From contig JAFUIO010000020.1 of the NCBI GenBank assembly GCA_017468425.1, positions 1-64,000 on the forward strand: a stretch of 64,000 nt of DNA, in the 5' to 3' direction. The position numbers and the translations under genes are program-made. The DNA comes from Clostridia bacterium. GTDB lineage: Bacteria > Bacillota > Clostridia > Oscillospirales > Acutalibacteraceae. This document shows positions 24,397-33,268 of this stretch, one piece after another. Position 1 is the stretch's first letter, and the number at the start of each line of letters is the position of its first letter. The notes beneath the pieces were generated by a model. That model saw only the letters and a program-made list of their open reading frames with translations. It did no database searches and was not told where the DNA came from.

Positions 24397-25581
24397 TCAG
24401 AGGTTATTTTTAAAAATTTCAATACTTCTTTCCAGAATACCATTTATGTGTGCAATGAGTGTACCGTAGTTTGTAATCGGTACGCCTGCATCGTTGGCAG
24501 ATTTGTTTCTGTAGCGTATTTCGCGCTCGTTTAGCATACATCCGCCGCAATGGACAATCAAAGAATATTTCTCGAGATTTTCGGGGAAACTTCCTCCTGA
24601 AGTAAATTCAAAGTTCAGTTTTTTACCTGTGAAATCAGAAATCCAGTCGGGCAATTTTACCGTGCCGATATCATCGCATTGTCTGTGATGAGTACATCCT
24701 TCGCATATCAGCACAACATCATCATCTTTCAGTCTGCTTAAGTGGTTTGCACCATTAACTGCACTTTTCAATAAACCTTTATATCTTGCAAAAAGAATTG
24801 AAAAAGATGTGAGGGGGATGTTTTCAGGAACGATGCTTTTTACTTTGTTGAAAACCTGACTGTCAGTTATAACCATTTTCGGGTTAAACTTAAGAGCGTA
24901 TTTCAATTGTTCAGGTTGCACCACAACACAGACTGCATGTTTGTCAATTACATCCCGTATTGACTGTACCTGAGGTAAAATCATTCTGCCTTTCGGTGCT
25001 GACGAATCAATAGGAGTCACAAGTATAACTACATCATCTTCATTCAATAAATCTGAAACGATTTTTTTGCTGTCATTTTCTATTTTTACGAGTGATGCAA
25101 TTCTTTCTTTCAACTCAGTGATATTTGTGTTTTTGAGTGCACTTACCTGAATTGAATTTTCATCGGTAATTGTTGTGTCAGATATATCAGCTTTATTATA
25201 CACAACAAGATACGGAATTTCTTTTTTTATGAAAAGTTCAATCAATTCTTTATCTTCTTCTGATTTGCCGATTGCAGAATCAATAACTAAAACAGCAATA
25301 TCGGTTTTGTTAAGAATCTGACGTGCTCTTTTTACTCGTAATTCACCAACCAAGCCTTCATCATCAATTCCCGGTGTATCTACAATCACAACAGGTCCTA
25401 ACGGTAAAAGTTCCATCGCTTTGGTTACCGGGTCAGTTGTCGTGCCTTTATAATCGGCAACTATTGAAATTTCCTGACCTGTTATTGCGTTAACAACGCT
25501 TGATTTACCTGCATTTCTTTTACCGAAAAATGCTATATGAGGTCGTTCAGCGCTTGGTGTCTGGTTAAGATTTGCTGCCAT
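24397..25581 (-). CDS. hydF: [FeFe]-hydrogenase H-cluster maturation GTPase HydF
   Basis: 394 residues. The N-terminal GTPase has G1 GKRNAGKSS, DTPGIDDEGL and NKAD. A middle dimerisation domain is followed by a C-terminal iron-sulfur domain with CEGCTHHR and HCGGCMLNEREI, the cluster ligands of HydF. It is the scaffold on which the 2Fe subcluster is assembled before transfer to the hydrogenase. ATG 25581 has AAAGGTG upstream; GTG 25590 is an in-frame alternative. Last gene of the hydE-hydG-hydF operon. Confidence 0.96.
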   Translation of the reverse strand: MAANLNQTPSAERPHIAFFGKRNAGKSSVVNAITGQEISIVADYKGTTTDPVTKAMELLPLGPVVIVDTPGIDDEGLVGELRVKRARQILNKTDIAVLVIDSAIGKSEEDKELIELFIKKEIPYLVVYNKADISDTTITDENSIQVSALKNTNITELKERIASLVKIENDSKKIVSDLLNEDDVVILVTPIDSSAPKGRMILPQVQSIRDVIDKHAVCVVVQPEQLKYALKFNPKMVITDSQVFNKVKSIVPENIPLTSFSILFARYKGLLKSAVNGANHLSRLKDDDVVLICEGCTHHRQCDDIGTVKLPDWISDFTGKKLNFEFTSGGSFPENLEKYSLIVHCGGCMLNEREIRYRNKSANDAGVPITNYGTLIAHINGILERSIEIFKNNL

Positions 25582-25597
25582 TAAAATCACCTTTTAA

Positions 25598-27013
25598 TCA
25601 GAATCTGAAATCTCTTTTTCCCAAATGTATATTATCGAGATAATCTTCTGCAATTTTTCTTACATTATCTTTAGGGATGTTCTTAAGTTCATCGCGGATT
25701 AATTTTTCGCCTATTTCTTTTGTTTCTTCGCTTGCGTAGTCTTCAAGGAATTCTTTTAACGTCATCAGTGCGTTAGGATGGCAACAGTTCTGAATCTGTC
25801 CGCTCTTAAGCAAAGACATAAATCTGTCGCCTGTTCTGCCTTCTCTGTAGCAAGCAGTGCAGAAGCTGGGTATAAATCCAAGTTCCATAAGCCATTTTAC
25901 AACTTCATCAAGTGTACGCTGGTCAGAAACGTCGAATTGTTCTGAATCGTGAGGCCTTTCTTCTTCTGTGTATCCGCCTACAGATGTTCTGGAAGCACCG
26001 CTGATTTGTGAAACACCAAGCTTAAGAACTCTTTCTCTTACTTCCTGACTTTCTCTTGTGGAAATAATCATTCCTGTATAAGGTACAGCGATTCTGATAA
26101 GTGCACAGATTTTTGCGAAAATATCATCGCTTATGCTGTTGTCAAAAGCACTGGGGTCGATATCATCAGCTTTCTTGATTCGCGGTACACTGATTGTATG
26201 CGGTCCTACACCGTAAACAGCTTCAAGATGTTCTGCGTGCATAAGAAGTGCTGCAAGCTCGTATCTGTAAAGTTCAAGGCCGAAAAGAACACCAAGGCCT
26301 ACGTCATCGATTCCTCCCTGCATTGCTCTGTCCATCGCTTCTGTATGGTAAGCATAGTTGTGTTTTGGACCTGTGGGATGAAGCTTTTCATAACTTTCCT
26401 TGTGGTAAGTTTCCTGGAAAAGGATATATGTTCCGATTCCTGCATCGTGGAGTTTCTTATAGTTTTCTACAGTTGTTGCAGCGATGTTTACGTTTACACG
26501 GCGGATTGCACCGTTTTTATGCTTGATTGAATAGATTGTATTGATACATTCAATAATGTATTCAATCGGATTGTTAACAGGGTCTTCACCGGCTTCAATA
26601 GCAAGTCGTTTGTGTCCCATATCCTGAAGTGCAATAACTTCATTTTTTACTTCTTCCTGTGTTAATTTTTTACGTGCGATATGTTTATTTTTATAATGAT
26701 AAGGGCAGTAAACGCATCCGTTGACGCAATAGTTAGACAGATAAAGAGGGGCGAACATAACGATTCTGTTGCCGTAAAAATCTTTTTTAATCTGTGCGGC
26801 AAGTTCGTATATTTCATTGTTGATTTCTTCATTGTCACAAGCGAGAAGAACTGATGCCTCACGGTGTGAGAGACCTTTACGTAATCTTGCTTTTTCAACT
26901 ATTGATTTAACGTATTCAATATCATTTTTCTTTTCATCTGCAAATTTAAGCGAATCAAGCACTTCTTCGTGGCAGATAAATTCTTCAGCTTTTGTTGATT
27001 TGGGATTATACAT
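25598..27013 (-). CDS. hydG: [FeFe]-hydrogenase maturase HydG (radical SAM tyrosine lyase)
   Basis: 471 residues. HydG cleaves tyrosine to deliver CO and cyanide bound to iron for the H-cluster. The radical-SAM cysteines are Cys96, Cys100 and Cys103 (CVNGCVYC). The C-terminal auxiliary-cluster motif CTACYREGRTGDRF is also intact. ATG 27013 is preferred over TTG 27031 because GAAAGAAGTG lies at a better distance. The start sits 20 bp after hydE. Confidence 0.97.
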   Translation of the reverse strand: MYNPKSTKAEEFICHEEVLDSLKFADEKKNDIEYVKSIVEKARLRKGLSHREASVLLACDNEEINNEIYELAAQIKKDFYGNRIVMFAPLYLSNYCVNGCVYCPYHYKNKHIARKKLTQEEVKNEVIALQDMGHKRLAIEAGEDPVNNPIEYIIECINTIYSIKHKNGAIRRVNVNIAATTVENYKKLHDAGIGTYILFQETYHKESYEKLHPTGPKHNYAYHTEAMDRAMQGGIDDVGLGVLFGLELYRYELAALLMHAEHLEAVYGVGPHTISVPRIKKADDIDPSAFDNSISDDIFAKICALIRIAVPYTGMIISTRESQEVRERVLKLGVSQISGASRTSVGGYTEEERPHDSEQFDVSDQRTLDEVVKWLMELGFIPSFCTACYREGRTGDRFMSLLKSGQIQNCCHPNALMTLKEFLEDYASEETKEIGEKLIRDELKNIPKDNVRKIAEDYLDNIHLGKRDFRF

Positions 27014-27032
27014 ATATGTCACTTCTTTCAAA

Positions 27033-28076
27033 TTAATTATTTATTTTATAATCGCCACGTGAAACAACTGTTTCGTAGCCGATTTTTTTCATGCTTTCTT
27101 TTAAGAGATTAAGGCTTTCAGCAGCTTCTGCACCGCTTGAAAGCTTATTGTTATAAAGCATATATTTATCTCTTACATTTTCAGGGGATAAGTTGGGCAT
27201 TACAACGTTTGCGCCGTAAAGTATACCTTTTTCTCTTCCGTCTTTTTCAACAGAGCCTAATGCTGTTGTTGCAGGCAGAAGAACATTCGGTAACATTAAC
27301 CGGATTATGCTTAAAATTTTACAGGTTAAATCTGCATCACCTGCAGGTTCATTTTTAAATGGTGTATCTGTGTGGGGGATAAAAGGACCTACACCCACCA
27401 TCTGAGGCTTGAATTCTGCGATAAAAAGCAGGTCTTCTGCGATATTTTCAATAGTCTGATACGGAGAACCAACCATAAACCCGCATCCTGTCTGAAAACC
27501 GATTTCTTTAAGATTTTTAAGACAATCCATTCTGTTTCTGAGTGTTAATTCTGCAGGATGAAGTTTTGAGTAATGGTCAGCATTTGCTGTTTCGTGTCTG
27601 AGCAGATATCTGTCTGCACCTGAATCGTAAAGCTTTTTGTAGCTGTCTTTTGTTCTTTCACCTAATGACAGTGTCACGGCACAGTCAGGATATTCGCTTT
27701 TAATTGAAGAAATAATATCGCATAACACTTCATCAGTATAATATCCGTCTTCTCCGCCTTGCAGAACAAAAGTCCTGAAACCAAGGTTATAGCCGCTTTT
27801 ACAGCAGGAGAGAATATCTTCTTTTTTTAGTCTGTATCTTGAGCAATTTTTGTTGCTTTTTCTTATACCGCAATAATAACAATCGTTTTTGCATATATTC
27901 GAAATTTCAATAAGGCCTCTTATATATACGTGGTTTGAATAAATTTCCAGTCTTTTTTTTACGGCACACTCACGCAGGTATCCGTTGGTCTGAGTATCGT
28001 TACATTCAAGTAATGCAATTAATTCTTCTTTATTAAGAATGCCGTTACATAAAAGTTTATCAACAGTATTTATCAT
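27033..28076 (-). CDS. hydE: [FeFe]-hydrogenase maturase HydE (radical SAM)
   Basis: 347 residues. It works with HydG and HydF to build the bridging dithiolate ligand. The motif CKNDCYYC (Cys62, Cys66, Cys69) and the LQGGEDGYYTDE strand are typical. GAGGTATAACA precedes the ATG, 2 bp after the regulator gene, so they are translationally linked. Confidence 0.95.
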   Translation of the reverse strand: MINTVDKLLCNGILNKEELIALLECNDTQTNGYLRECAVKKRLEIYSNHVYIRGLIEISNICKNDCYYCGIRKSNKNCSRYRLKKEDILSCCKSGYNLGFRTFVLQGGEDGYYTDEVLCDIISSIKSEYPDCAVTLSLGERTKDSYKKLYDSGADRYLLRHETANADHYSKLHPAELTLRNRMDCLKNLKEIGFQTGCGFMVGSPYQTIENIAEDLLFIAEFKPQMVGVGPFIPHTDTPFKNEPAGDADLTCKILSIIRLMLPNVLLPATTALGSVEKDGREKGILYGANVVMPNLSPENVRDKYMLYNNKLSSGAEAAESLNLLKESMKKIGYETVVSRGDYKINN

Positions 28077-28078
28077 TG

Positions 28079-28342
28079 TTATACCTCATTTTCAAAGTCG
28101 TAGTTTGAAAATGCAGTTTTAGCACTTACACCGTCAAGTCTCCCGATTTTACCTGTCAAAGAATTTATAACATCAGAAGGGGCTTCAAGAGCAACACTGA
28201 TAATACTTATATTTCTTTTTTTGTAAGGAATTCCCATTCTGCCTATAATATACTCTCCGTATTCGTGTAAAACAGAATTGAGTTTTTCAACACTTTCAAA
28301 ATTTTCGATAATAATTGAAATTAAAGCAACTCTTGTTTTCAT
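28079..28342 (-). CDS. TM1266-type iron-only hydrogenase system putative regulator
   Basis: 87 residues. The sequence follows the small ACT/NikR-like family found beside hydE, hydF and hydG in clostridia (start KTRVALISIIIEN, YGEYIIGRMGIPYK, then a beta-rich end). It has no DNA-binding domain, so direct transcriptional control is doubtful; ligand sensing or maturase assembly are alternatives. It is first in the operon, directly after a leader with a terminator. Confidence 0.85.
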   Translation of the reverse strand: MKTRVALISIIIENFESVEKLNSVLHEYGEYIIGRMGIPYKKRNISIISVALEAPSDVINSLTGKIGRLDGVSAKTAFSNYDFENEV

Positions 28343-28352
28343 AAATTTCCTC

Positions 28353-28386
28353 CAAACAAAAATAGCTGCACCACGAGGGTACAGCT
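28353..28386 (-). terminator. Leader terminator of the hydrogenase maturation operon
   Basis: On the minus strand AGCUGUACC (28386-28378) pairs with GGUGCAGCU (28372-28364) around a CUCGU loop, then AUUUUUGUUU. It lies within the 5' leader, only 11 bp before the first start codon. Confidence 0.8.
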
Positions 28387-28482
28387 ACAGAATTTCAGCA
28401 TATAAAAATACCAAGGTTGTTTTTTGTAGCTTTCGCCTCAATGAATTTTGGCGTCAGGTACATATTTATAATCATCTCATTG
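28378..28482 (-). promoter_or_regulatory. Candidate riboswitch-like attenuator leader of the hyd maturation operon
   Basis: The ~139-nt leader holds a CGCC/GGCG hairpin (28434-28437 with 28450-28453, 12-nt loop). A 7-bp long-range stem AGCUACA/UGUAGCU (28431-28425 with 28389-28383) shares four bases with the terminator's 5' arm, so the two structures compete. This is the architecture of a transcription attenuator. I could not match it to any riboswitch or T-box consensus I know. Confidence 0.6.
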
Positions 28483-28487
28483 ATGAC

Positions 28488-28516
28488 ATTATAACACATT
28501 GACAAAAATTTATCAA
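28488..28516 (-). promoter_or_regulatory. Promoter of the hyd operon with a Rex-like site
   Basis: TTGATA (28511-28516) and TATAAT (28488-28493) on the minus strand are 17 bases apart. The 18-bp stretch 28499-28516 (plus strand TTGACAAAAATTTATCAA) matches the clostridial Rex consensus TTGTTAA-N4-TTAACAA at 11 of 14 defined positions and covers the -35 box. Confidence 0.6.
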
Positions 28517-28519
28517 TAC

Positions 28520-29068
28520 TTATTTAAACGATTTCATAAATTTTTTTCGCCATCTTTTCTTGTATATAATTGCGAGCCTTGAAAGAACAATATCATACAT
28601 ATAAAAGAAAACACTTGCAAAGACAATTATAATCGGTGCTACATACCACTTTGTAAGATATGGTGTTATCCATTCAATTCCCTCGGTGTCTATTCCGAAG
28701 AATTTAAGTGAAATGTAATAGCTTAACAGTAAAACAATATTGGCAATTATTAGTTTGAAGATTAAAGCAATATGCCTTGAAAATTTATTTTCAAAAATAG
28801 TTTTGACTACAGGATAATAGCCGAAAATCAAAGCGTATGCTGCTCCTGCGGATTTATCAGGAATAAGTATCAATGAAAGTATACTTACACAGGCATAAAC
28901 CAGTAATGCCCATTTTTTACCACATTCTGTAACAAGAATTATTATCAGAGTACCGCAGATTGCCGGTACGGCATAGGACAAAAAAGGGATAATTGTTGTT
29001 AAGATCATAAGAGCGATTGACAAGCCTGACATTATCGCACCCAATGCTATTTTAGAAGTGTTTTTCAA
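28520..29068 (-). CDS. Membrane protein resembling ECF transporter S components
   Basis: 182 residues with about five membrane helices and a basic C-terminus (YKKRWRKKFMKSFK). The segment ALGAIMSGLSIALMILTTII is like vitamin-uptake S components, but I cannot name the substrate. TTG 29068 is preferred because GAGGTGA is well spaced before it; an ATG at 29122 lies in frame upstream. Its end abuts the hyd promoter. Confidence 0.6.
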   Translation of the reverse strand: MKNTSKIALGAIMSGLSIALMILTTIIPFLSYAVPAICGTLIIILVTECGKKWALLVYACVSILSLILIPDKSAGAAYALIFGYYPVVKTIFENKFSRHIALIFKLIIANIVLLLSYYISLKFFGIDTEGIEWITPYLTKWYVAPIIIVFASVFFYMYDIVLSRLAIIYKKRWRKKFMKSFK

Positions 29069-29151
29069 AAATTTCACCTCAACCAAATGATTGTTTATAC
29101 TTAATAAGTTTACAACAAACATTACTGATTGTGTTTAACATATTGTAAACT

Positions 29152-29183
29152 TTAAAAAATAACCCTGCCGTGAAGACAGGGTT
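29152..29183 (-). terminator. Terminator after the dehydrogenase/zinc-ribbon gene
   Basis: AACCCTG (29161-29167) pairs with CAGGGTT (29177-29183). On the minus strand ATTTTTTAAA follows. Confidence 0.85.
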
Positions 29184-29196
29184 ATTTAACTTTAAA

Positions 29197-30726
29197 TTAG
29201 TCTTTGAAACCTTCAAATCCTTTGAAGATTGCTTCTGTGTAAACGTTGTTTTCGTTTACATCGTGAAGGGGATACCAAACCTGTGCAAAGAAGGGGTTGA
29301 TTTTTGCTTCTGTGTCGTAATCCCAGTTGAATTTTTTGCCTTCGCAATCTGTGGGATGTTCTGACGGACACCAATGGCCGCCCTTAAGTACAAGGTTAGC
29401 AGACATCATAAATTCGTGACCTCTTGCACATTTCCATTTGATAGGTGTGTAGAAATCAACATATTCATCTTCTGTAGCAAGACATTCACCGCCACGGAAT
29501 TCAGCAGCTTTCTTAAGATCTTCAAGTGTGATGTCTTCAACAGCTTTGCTTTCATCATAACCGTGATCAAGATAAGATCTTTCTCTTGTGGGACGTTCTG
29601 CTTCGGGGTTATAATCTTTCCAGGTGCCGATTTTGTTGTATTCTTCAAGAGAACCCCAATAAGCTGTGATTCTGTCCTGAACATTATTTTTGAGCCACCA
29701 GTTTGTACCATAAATTTCTTCGTTTGAAAGTTTTTTCATGAAAAGTTTTACAGCAGGCGGACAGAGCTGTGCAGCAGGTGCAAGTTTAATCCAACCGGGA
29801 GCCTGTGCTTTAAGACCTGCAAAATATTCTTTAACAGGAATATTAGCACGGAAGTGGAGATAATCGTCAAGTACATCACTGTCAAGATACCACTGACCGT
29901 GGAAGTTACGTGTGATAAACCAATTACGGTCGAAAAGTTTTTCAACTTTACCAACACCGAGAGCACCAAGAAGGAGACATTCGAATTCATAGTTAGTGAT
30001 TCTGTATTCTTCACCACTACCGATATTATAGAATCTTCTCCAGAAATCTTCAGGAACATCGTCTCCGCAGATGTTAGCGAGAAGTCTGCCTGAATCTTCT
30101 ACTGTTGCCCATTCAAGCACGCCGTTAAGAGGAACGTGGAACATGATGGGGTCGATATTTTTAATGATTCCGGGATAGAGGATACCTGACTGGCGGAGTG
30201 AAACCCAATGTTTAAGACCTGATTCAGCGAAAATCTGTTCAGCAAGAACTTTACTTGCTGCATAGTGGTCATAAATACTGATTTTGATGGGGTCACCTGT
30301 ACGAGCCCAGTGAATAGGAGCGTTTCTGTCACCTGTTTCAGCAACAGTACCGATGTAAACAACTTTAATATCATCAGCATTAGGCTGTTCTTTTACTGCA
30401 TTTACGATGTTTCTTGCAGCTGTTGTATTTGTAACAACTGTCTTTGTGGGATAATAGTCAGCACTGGGAGATACCATACCGCCAACGTGAAGAACATAGT
30501 CTGCACCTTTCACGCATTTAAGAACATCATCATATTTTGTAAGGTCGCCCCAAACGAGTTTAACTGAAGGGTCACCTTCATATTTTGCGAATTTTTCGCG
30601 GTTTTTCTTACTTCCTCTGTTGAGAAGCACAATGTTGTATTTGTCTTTCTTTGCATAGAGTTCTTTGAAACCGGCCCATCCCATGTTACCTGATGAACCT
30701 GTTAAAAAGACGGTTTTTTTAGACAT
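29197..30726 (-). CDS. Extended SDR (NAD-dependent epimerase/dehydratase) fused to a C-terminal zinc-ribbon-like domain
   Basis: 509 residues. The N-terminal ~320 form a Rossmann SDR with VFLTGSSGNMGWAG at 6-19 and a catalytic YxxxK-type region (YDHYAASKVLAEQ). The C-terminal ~110 residues are unusual: GGECLATEDEY, then KWKCARGHEF (Cys433, His437), then GGHWCP (Cys453) and Cys461. This spacing resembles the treble-clef/zinc-ribbon modules found at the ends of phage-type nucleases and DNA-binding proteins. Substrate and role of the tail are unknown. It has its own promoter (30749-30811 region, minus strand) and a terminator. Confidence 0.8.
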   Translation of the reverse strand: MSKKTVFLTGSSGNMGWAGFKELYAKKDKYNIVLLNRGSKKNREKFAKYEGDPSVKLVWGDLTKYDDVLKCVKGADYVLHVGGMVSPSADYYPTKTVVTNTTAARNIVNAVKEQPNADDIKVVYIGTVAETGDRNAPIHWARTGDPIKISIYDHYAASKVLAEQIFAESGLKHWVSLRQSGILYPGIIKNIDPIMFHVPLNGVLEWATVEDSGRLLANICGDDVPEDFWRRFYNIGSGEEYRITNYEFECLLLGALGVGKVEKLFDRNWFITRNFHGQWYLDSDVLDDYLHFRANIPVKEYFAGLKAQAPGWIKLAPAAQLCPPAVKLFMKKLSNEEIYGTNWWLKNNVQDRITAYWGSLEEYNKIGTWKDYNPEAERPTRERSYLDHGYDESKAVEDITLEDLKKAAEFRGGECLATEDEYVDFYTPIKWKCARGHEFMMSANLVLKGGHWCPSEHPTDCEGKKFNWDYDTEAKINPFFAQVWYPLHDVNENNVYTEAIFKGFEGFKD

Positions 30727-30763
30727 TTTTTATTGCCCCTTTCACTATAAAATTATACACAAA

Positions 30764-30805
30764 CATTTTATCATTTTTTATAATAAAAAGCAATGATTTT
30801 TTAAC
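30764..30805 (-). promoter_or_regulatory. Probable promoter of the SDR/zinc-ribbon gene
   Basis: On the minus strand TTGCTT and TAAAAT are 17 bases apart within this stretch. A TATAAT a little closer to the gene lacks a good -35. Confidence 0.4.
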
Positions 30806-30859
30806 TTTTTTTAATATTTTTCATAGAATAGATTAAAGAATAACAAAGGAATGATACAC

Positions 30860-31108
30860 TTGAATGAGTTGTGTTTATTATCTCAATTAAGTGAAGGTGA
30901 AATCGGAATAGTTAATGCAATAAACGTTACCGGTTCTATGCGAAGACGCCTTCAGGATTTGGGATTAATTCGTGAAACAGAAATAAAATGTCTGTTCAGA
31001 AATGTTAAAGGAAACCTCGGTGCTTATAATATCAGAGATGCGGTAATTGCTTTGAGAAACAGTGATACATCTCGTATAGAAGTTATAAGAAAGAAAAATG
31101 GGGCGTGA
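30860..31108 (+). CDS. feoA: Ferrous iron transport protein FeoA
   Basis: 82 residues. Small SH3-like cytosolic partner of FeoB, with MRRRLQDLGLIRETEIKCLF typical of the family. TTG 30860 is preferred, with AAAGGA nine bases upstream; ATG 30851 sits directly on that site. It precedes feoB by 4 bp. Confidence 0.9.
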   Translation: MNELCLLSQLSEGEIGIVNAINVTGSMRRRLQDLGLIRETEIKCLFRNVKGNLGAYNIRDAVIALRNSDTSRIEVIRKKNGA

Positions 31109-31112
31109 TAAC

Positions 31113-33239
31113 ATGGGACTTACACTGTCTTCTACAGGAACAAATATTGCTAAAAAAGATTTGTTTGAATATAATGCACTGAAACAGAGAGAAGAAATAC
31201 TGATAGGTCTCGCAGGTAATCCTAATGTGGGGAAAAGTACACTTTTCAATAATCTGACAGGTATGCATCAGCATACGGGGAATTGGCCGGGCAAAACAAT
31301 TTCGAGTGCTATCGGTAGAATTAAATATGGTGAAAAACAATATTTACTTGCAGATTTGCCGGGAACATATTCTTTGCTTACTCATTCAAAAGAAGAAGAT
31401 GTGGCACGTGATTTTATTTGTTTTTCAGGAGCGAAAAAAATAATTGTTGTTTGTGATGCTACTTGTCTTGAAAGAAATCTGAATCTCTGTTTGCAGATAA
31501 TAGAAATGACGGACAATGTATGTGTATGTGTAAATCTGATTGATGAAGCAGAAAGAAAGGGTATTGAAATAGATTTTGATAAGCTCTCTGTTGAATTGGG
31601 TGTTGAAGTTGTAAGTGTTATAGCTCGTCAGAAAAAATCAGCAAAATTATTATCTGAACTTTCCGAATTATCTGTCAGTCAAAAGAAAATTCAAATAAAG
31701 TATCCGTCTGTAATTGAAGAATGCATTGACGTACTTAAAGATAGTTTTATAAAATATAATTTCAATTTTTCCGAACGTTGGCTTGCTGTGAATCTGTTAA
31801 CTTGCAGAGAAGAAATAACAGAAAAAATCAAGACATATTATAATATTGATTTAATGCAGGATAAGCAGGTAGTCACGGCATTGAAAATGACGGATAAAAT
31901 AATAGAACGATACGGACAAACATCAGAAAGCATAATTGATAAAGTTGCAAGAACATTTGTAAAAAAGGCAGAAGAAATTTCAGGAAAAACAGTTGTGAAA
32001 AAACAAAATAAAGAGAATACTGTATTGGATAAAATACTTACAGGTAAAATTACGGGAAGAATTCTTATGGTAGGATTATTGTTAGTTGTTTTCTGGCTGA
32101 CAATAAAAGGAGCAAATTTACCTTCTGAATTATTGAGTAAAACATTTATAGCAGGGGAGAAATACATAGATATTTTTCTCGATAAACTCAATGTGCCGGA
32201 AATTTTCAAAAATATGTTGATTTGCGGTGTGTACAGAGTTCTTACATGGGTAATTTCTGTTATGCTGCCGCCTATGGCAATATTTTTCCCGCTTTTTACA
32301 CTGCTCGAAGATTCAGGTTATCTTCCGAGAATTGCCTTTAATATGGATAATTTCTTCCGTAAATGTAATTCCTGCGGTAAACAGGCACTGACCATCAGTA
32401 TGGGTTTCGGATGCAATGCAGCAGGTGTTACCGGAACAAGGATTATTGATTCGGACAGAGAAAGATTAATTTCAATTCTGACTAATTCCTTTGTTCCTTG
32501 TAACGGAAGATTTCCGATGATGATATCAGTGATTTCCATATTTTTTGCAACGTCTATGGCTATTTCGGATGTTATATCTGCATTAATTATGACTGCACTT
32601 ATCTGTTTTGGGATTTTTATGACATTTATTGTGTCAAAAATATTGTCTGAAACGTGGCTGAAAGGGGAAAGCTCATCCTTTGCACTTGAGTTGCCTCCAT
32701 TCAGAAAGCCGCAGATAGGAAAAGTAATTATAAGGTCTGTGTTTGACAGAACACTTTTTGTCCTGTTGCGTGCAATGGCAGTTGCAGCACCTGCAGGATT
32801 GATTATATGGTTAATGGTAAATATCAAAGTTGATTCAGTATCGTTATTTTCTTTATGTGCTGATTTTCTTGACCCATTCGCATCCTTTATAGGTCTTGAC
32901 GGAGTAATACTCATTGCCTTTATTCTTGGGTTTCCTGCAAATGAAATAGTTGTTCCGTTAACGATTATGGGTTACACCTGTTCAGGTGAATTGCAACAGG
33001 TTTCCGATATGGAAACGCTGAAATATATTTTCACATCAAATGGCTGGACAGCAGTTACAGCAATTTGTTTTCTTGTATTTACTCTTATGCACTGGCCTTG
33101 TTCAACAACGTGTATAACAATATATAAAGAAACCAAAAGCAAAAAGTGGACATTTTTAGGTTTTGTTATTCCAACATTATGCGGAATGATATTATGTTTT
33201 CTGATAAATACAGTATATAAAATTTTAACGGCGGTATGA
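31113..33239 (+). CDS. feoB: Ferrous iron transport protein FeoB
   Basis: 708 residues. N-terminal G protein with GNPNVGKSTLFN (G1), LADLPGTYSL (G3) and VNLIDEAE (G4-like), then two Gate domains with cysteine-containing helices (CNSCGKQALTISMGFGCNAAG; ALMHWPCSTTC-type end) and about 8-10 membrane helices. It imports Fe2+, which this iron-sulfur-rich anaerobe needs for hydrogenase maturation and aconitase. ATG 31113 follows GGGG at a proper distance; ATG 31098 is an in-frame alternative overlapping feoA. A hairpin follows. Confidence 0.96.
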   Translation: MGLTLSSTGTNIAKKDLFEYNALKQREEILIGLAGNPNVGKSTLFNNLTGMHQHTGNWPGKTISSAIGRIKYGEKQYLLADLPGTYSLLTHSKEEDVARDFICFSGAKKIIVVCDATCLERNLNLCLQIIEMTDNVCVCVNLIDEAERKGIEIDFDKLSVELGVEVVSVIARQKKSAKLLSELSELSVSQKKIQIKYPSVIEECIDVLKDSFIKYNFNFSERWLAVNLLTCREEITEKIKTYYNIDLMQDKQVVTALKMTDKIIERYGQTSESIIDKVARTFVKKAEEISGKTVVKKQNKENTVLDKILTGKITGRILMVGLLLVVFWLTIKGANLPSELLSKTFIAGEKYIDIFLDKLNVPEIFKNMLICGVYRVLTWVISVMLPPMAIFFPLFTLLEDSGYLPRIAFNMDNFFRKCNSCGKQALTISMGFGCNAAGVTGTRIIDSDRERLISILTNSFVPCNGRFPMMISVISIFFATSMAISDVISALIMTALICFGIFMTFIVSKILSETWLKGESSSFALELPPFRKPQIGKVIIRSVFDRTLFVLLRAMAVAAPAGLIIWLMVNIKVDSVSLFSLCADFLDPFASFIGLDGVILIAFILGFPANEIVVPLTIMGYTCSGELQQVSDMETLKYIFTSNGWTAVTAICFLVFTLMHWPCSTTCITIYKETKSKKWTFLGFVIPTLCGMILCFLINTVYKILTAV

Positions 33240-33268
33240 CAAAATGTCTACCGCCGTCAGTTTAATTA
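33228..33268. terminator. Bidirectional terminator between feoB and the PmoA-family gene
   Basis: ACGGCGGTA (33228-33236) pairs with TACCGCCGT (33249-33257), with inner GAC/GTC. T-rich flanks lie on both sides of the convergent genes. Confidence 0.7.

Noticed and set aside
28353..28482. T-box, SAM, cobalamin, TPP or NiCo riboswitch
   Set aside because: I found none of their conserved boxes (for example the T-box TGGNACCGCG bulge), so the leader is left unclassified.
32318..32914. A 198-codon open frame on the minus strand
   Set aside because: Antisense to the FeoB membrane domain; composition mirrors that gene and no start signal is visible.
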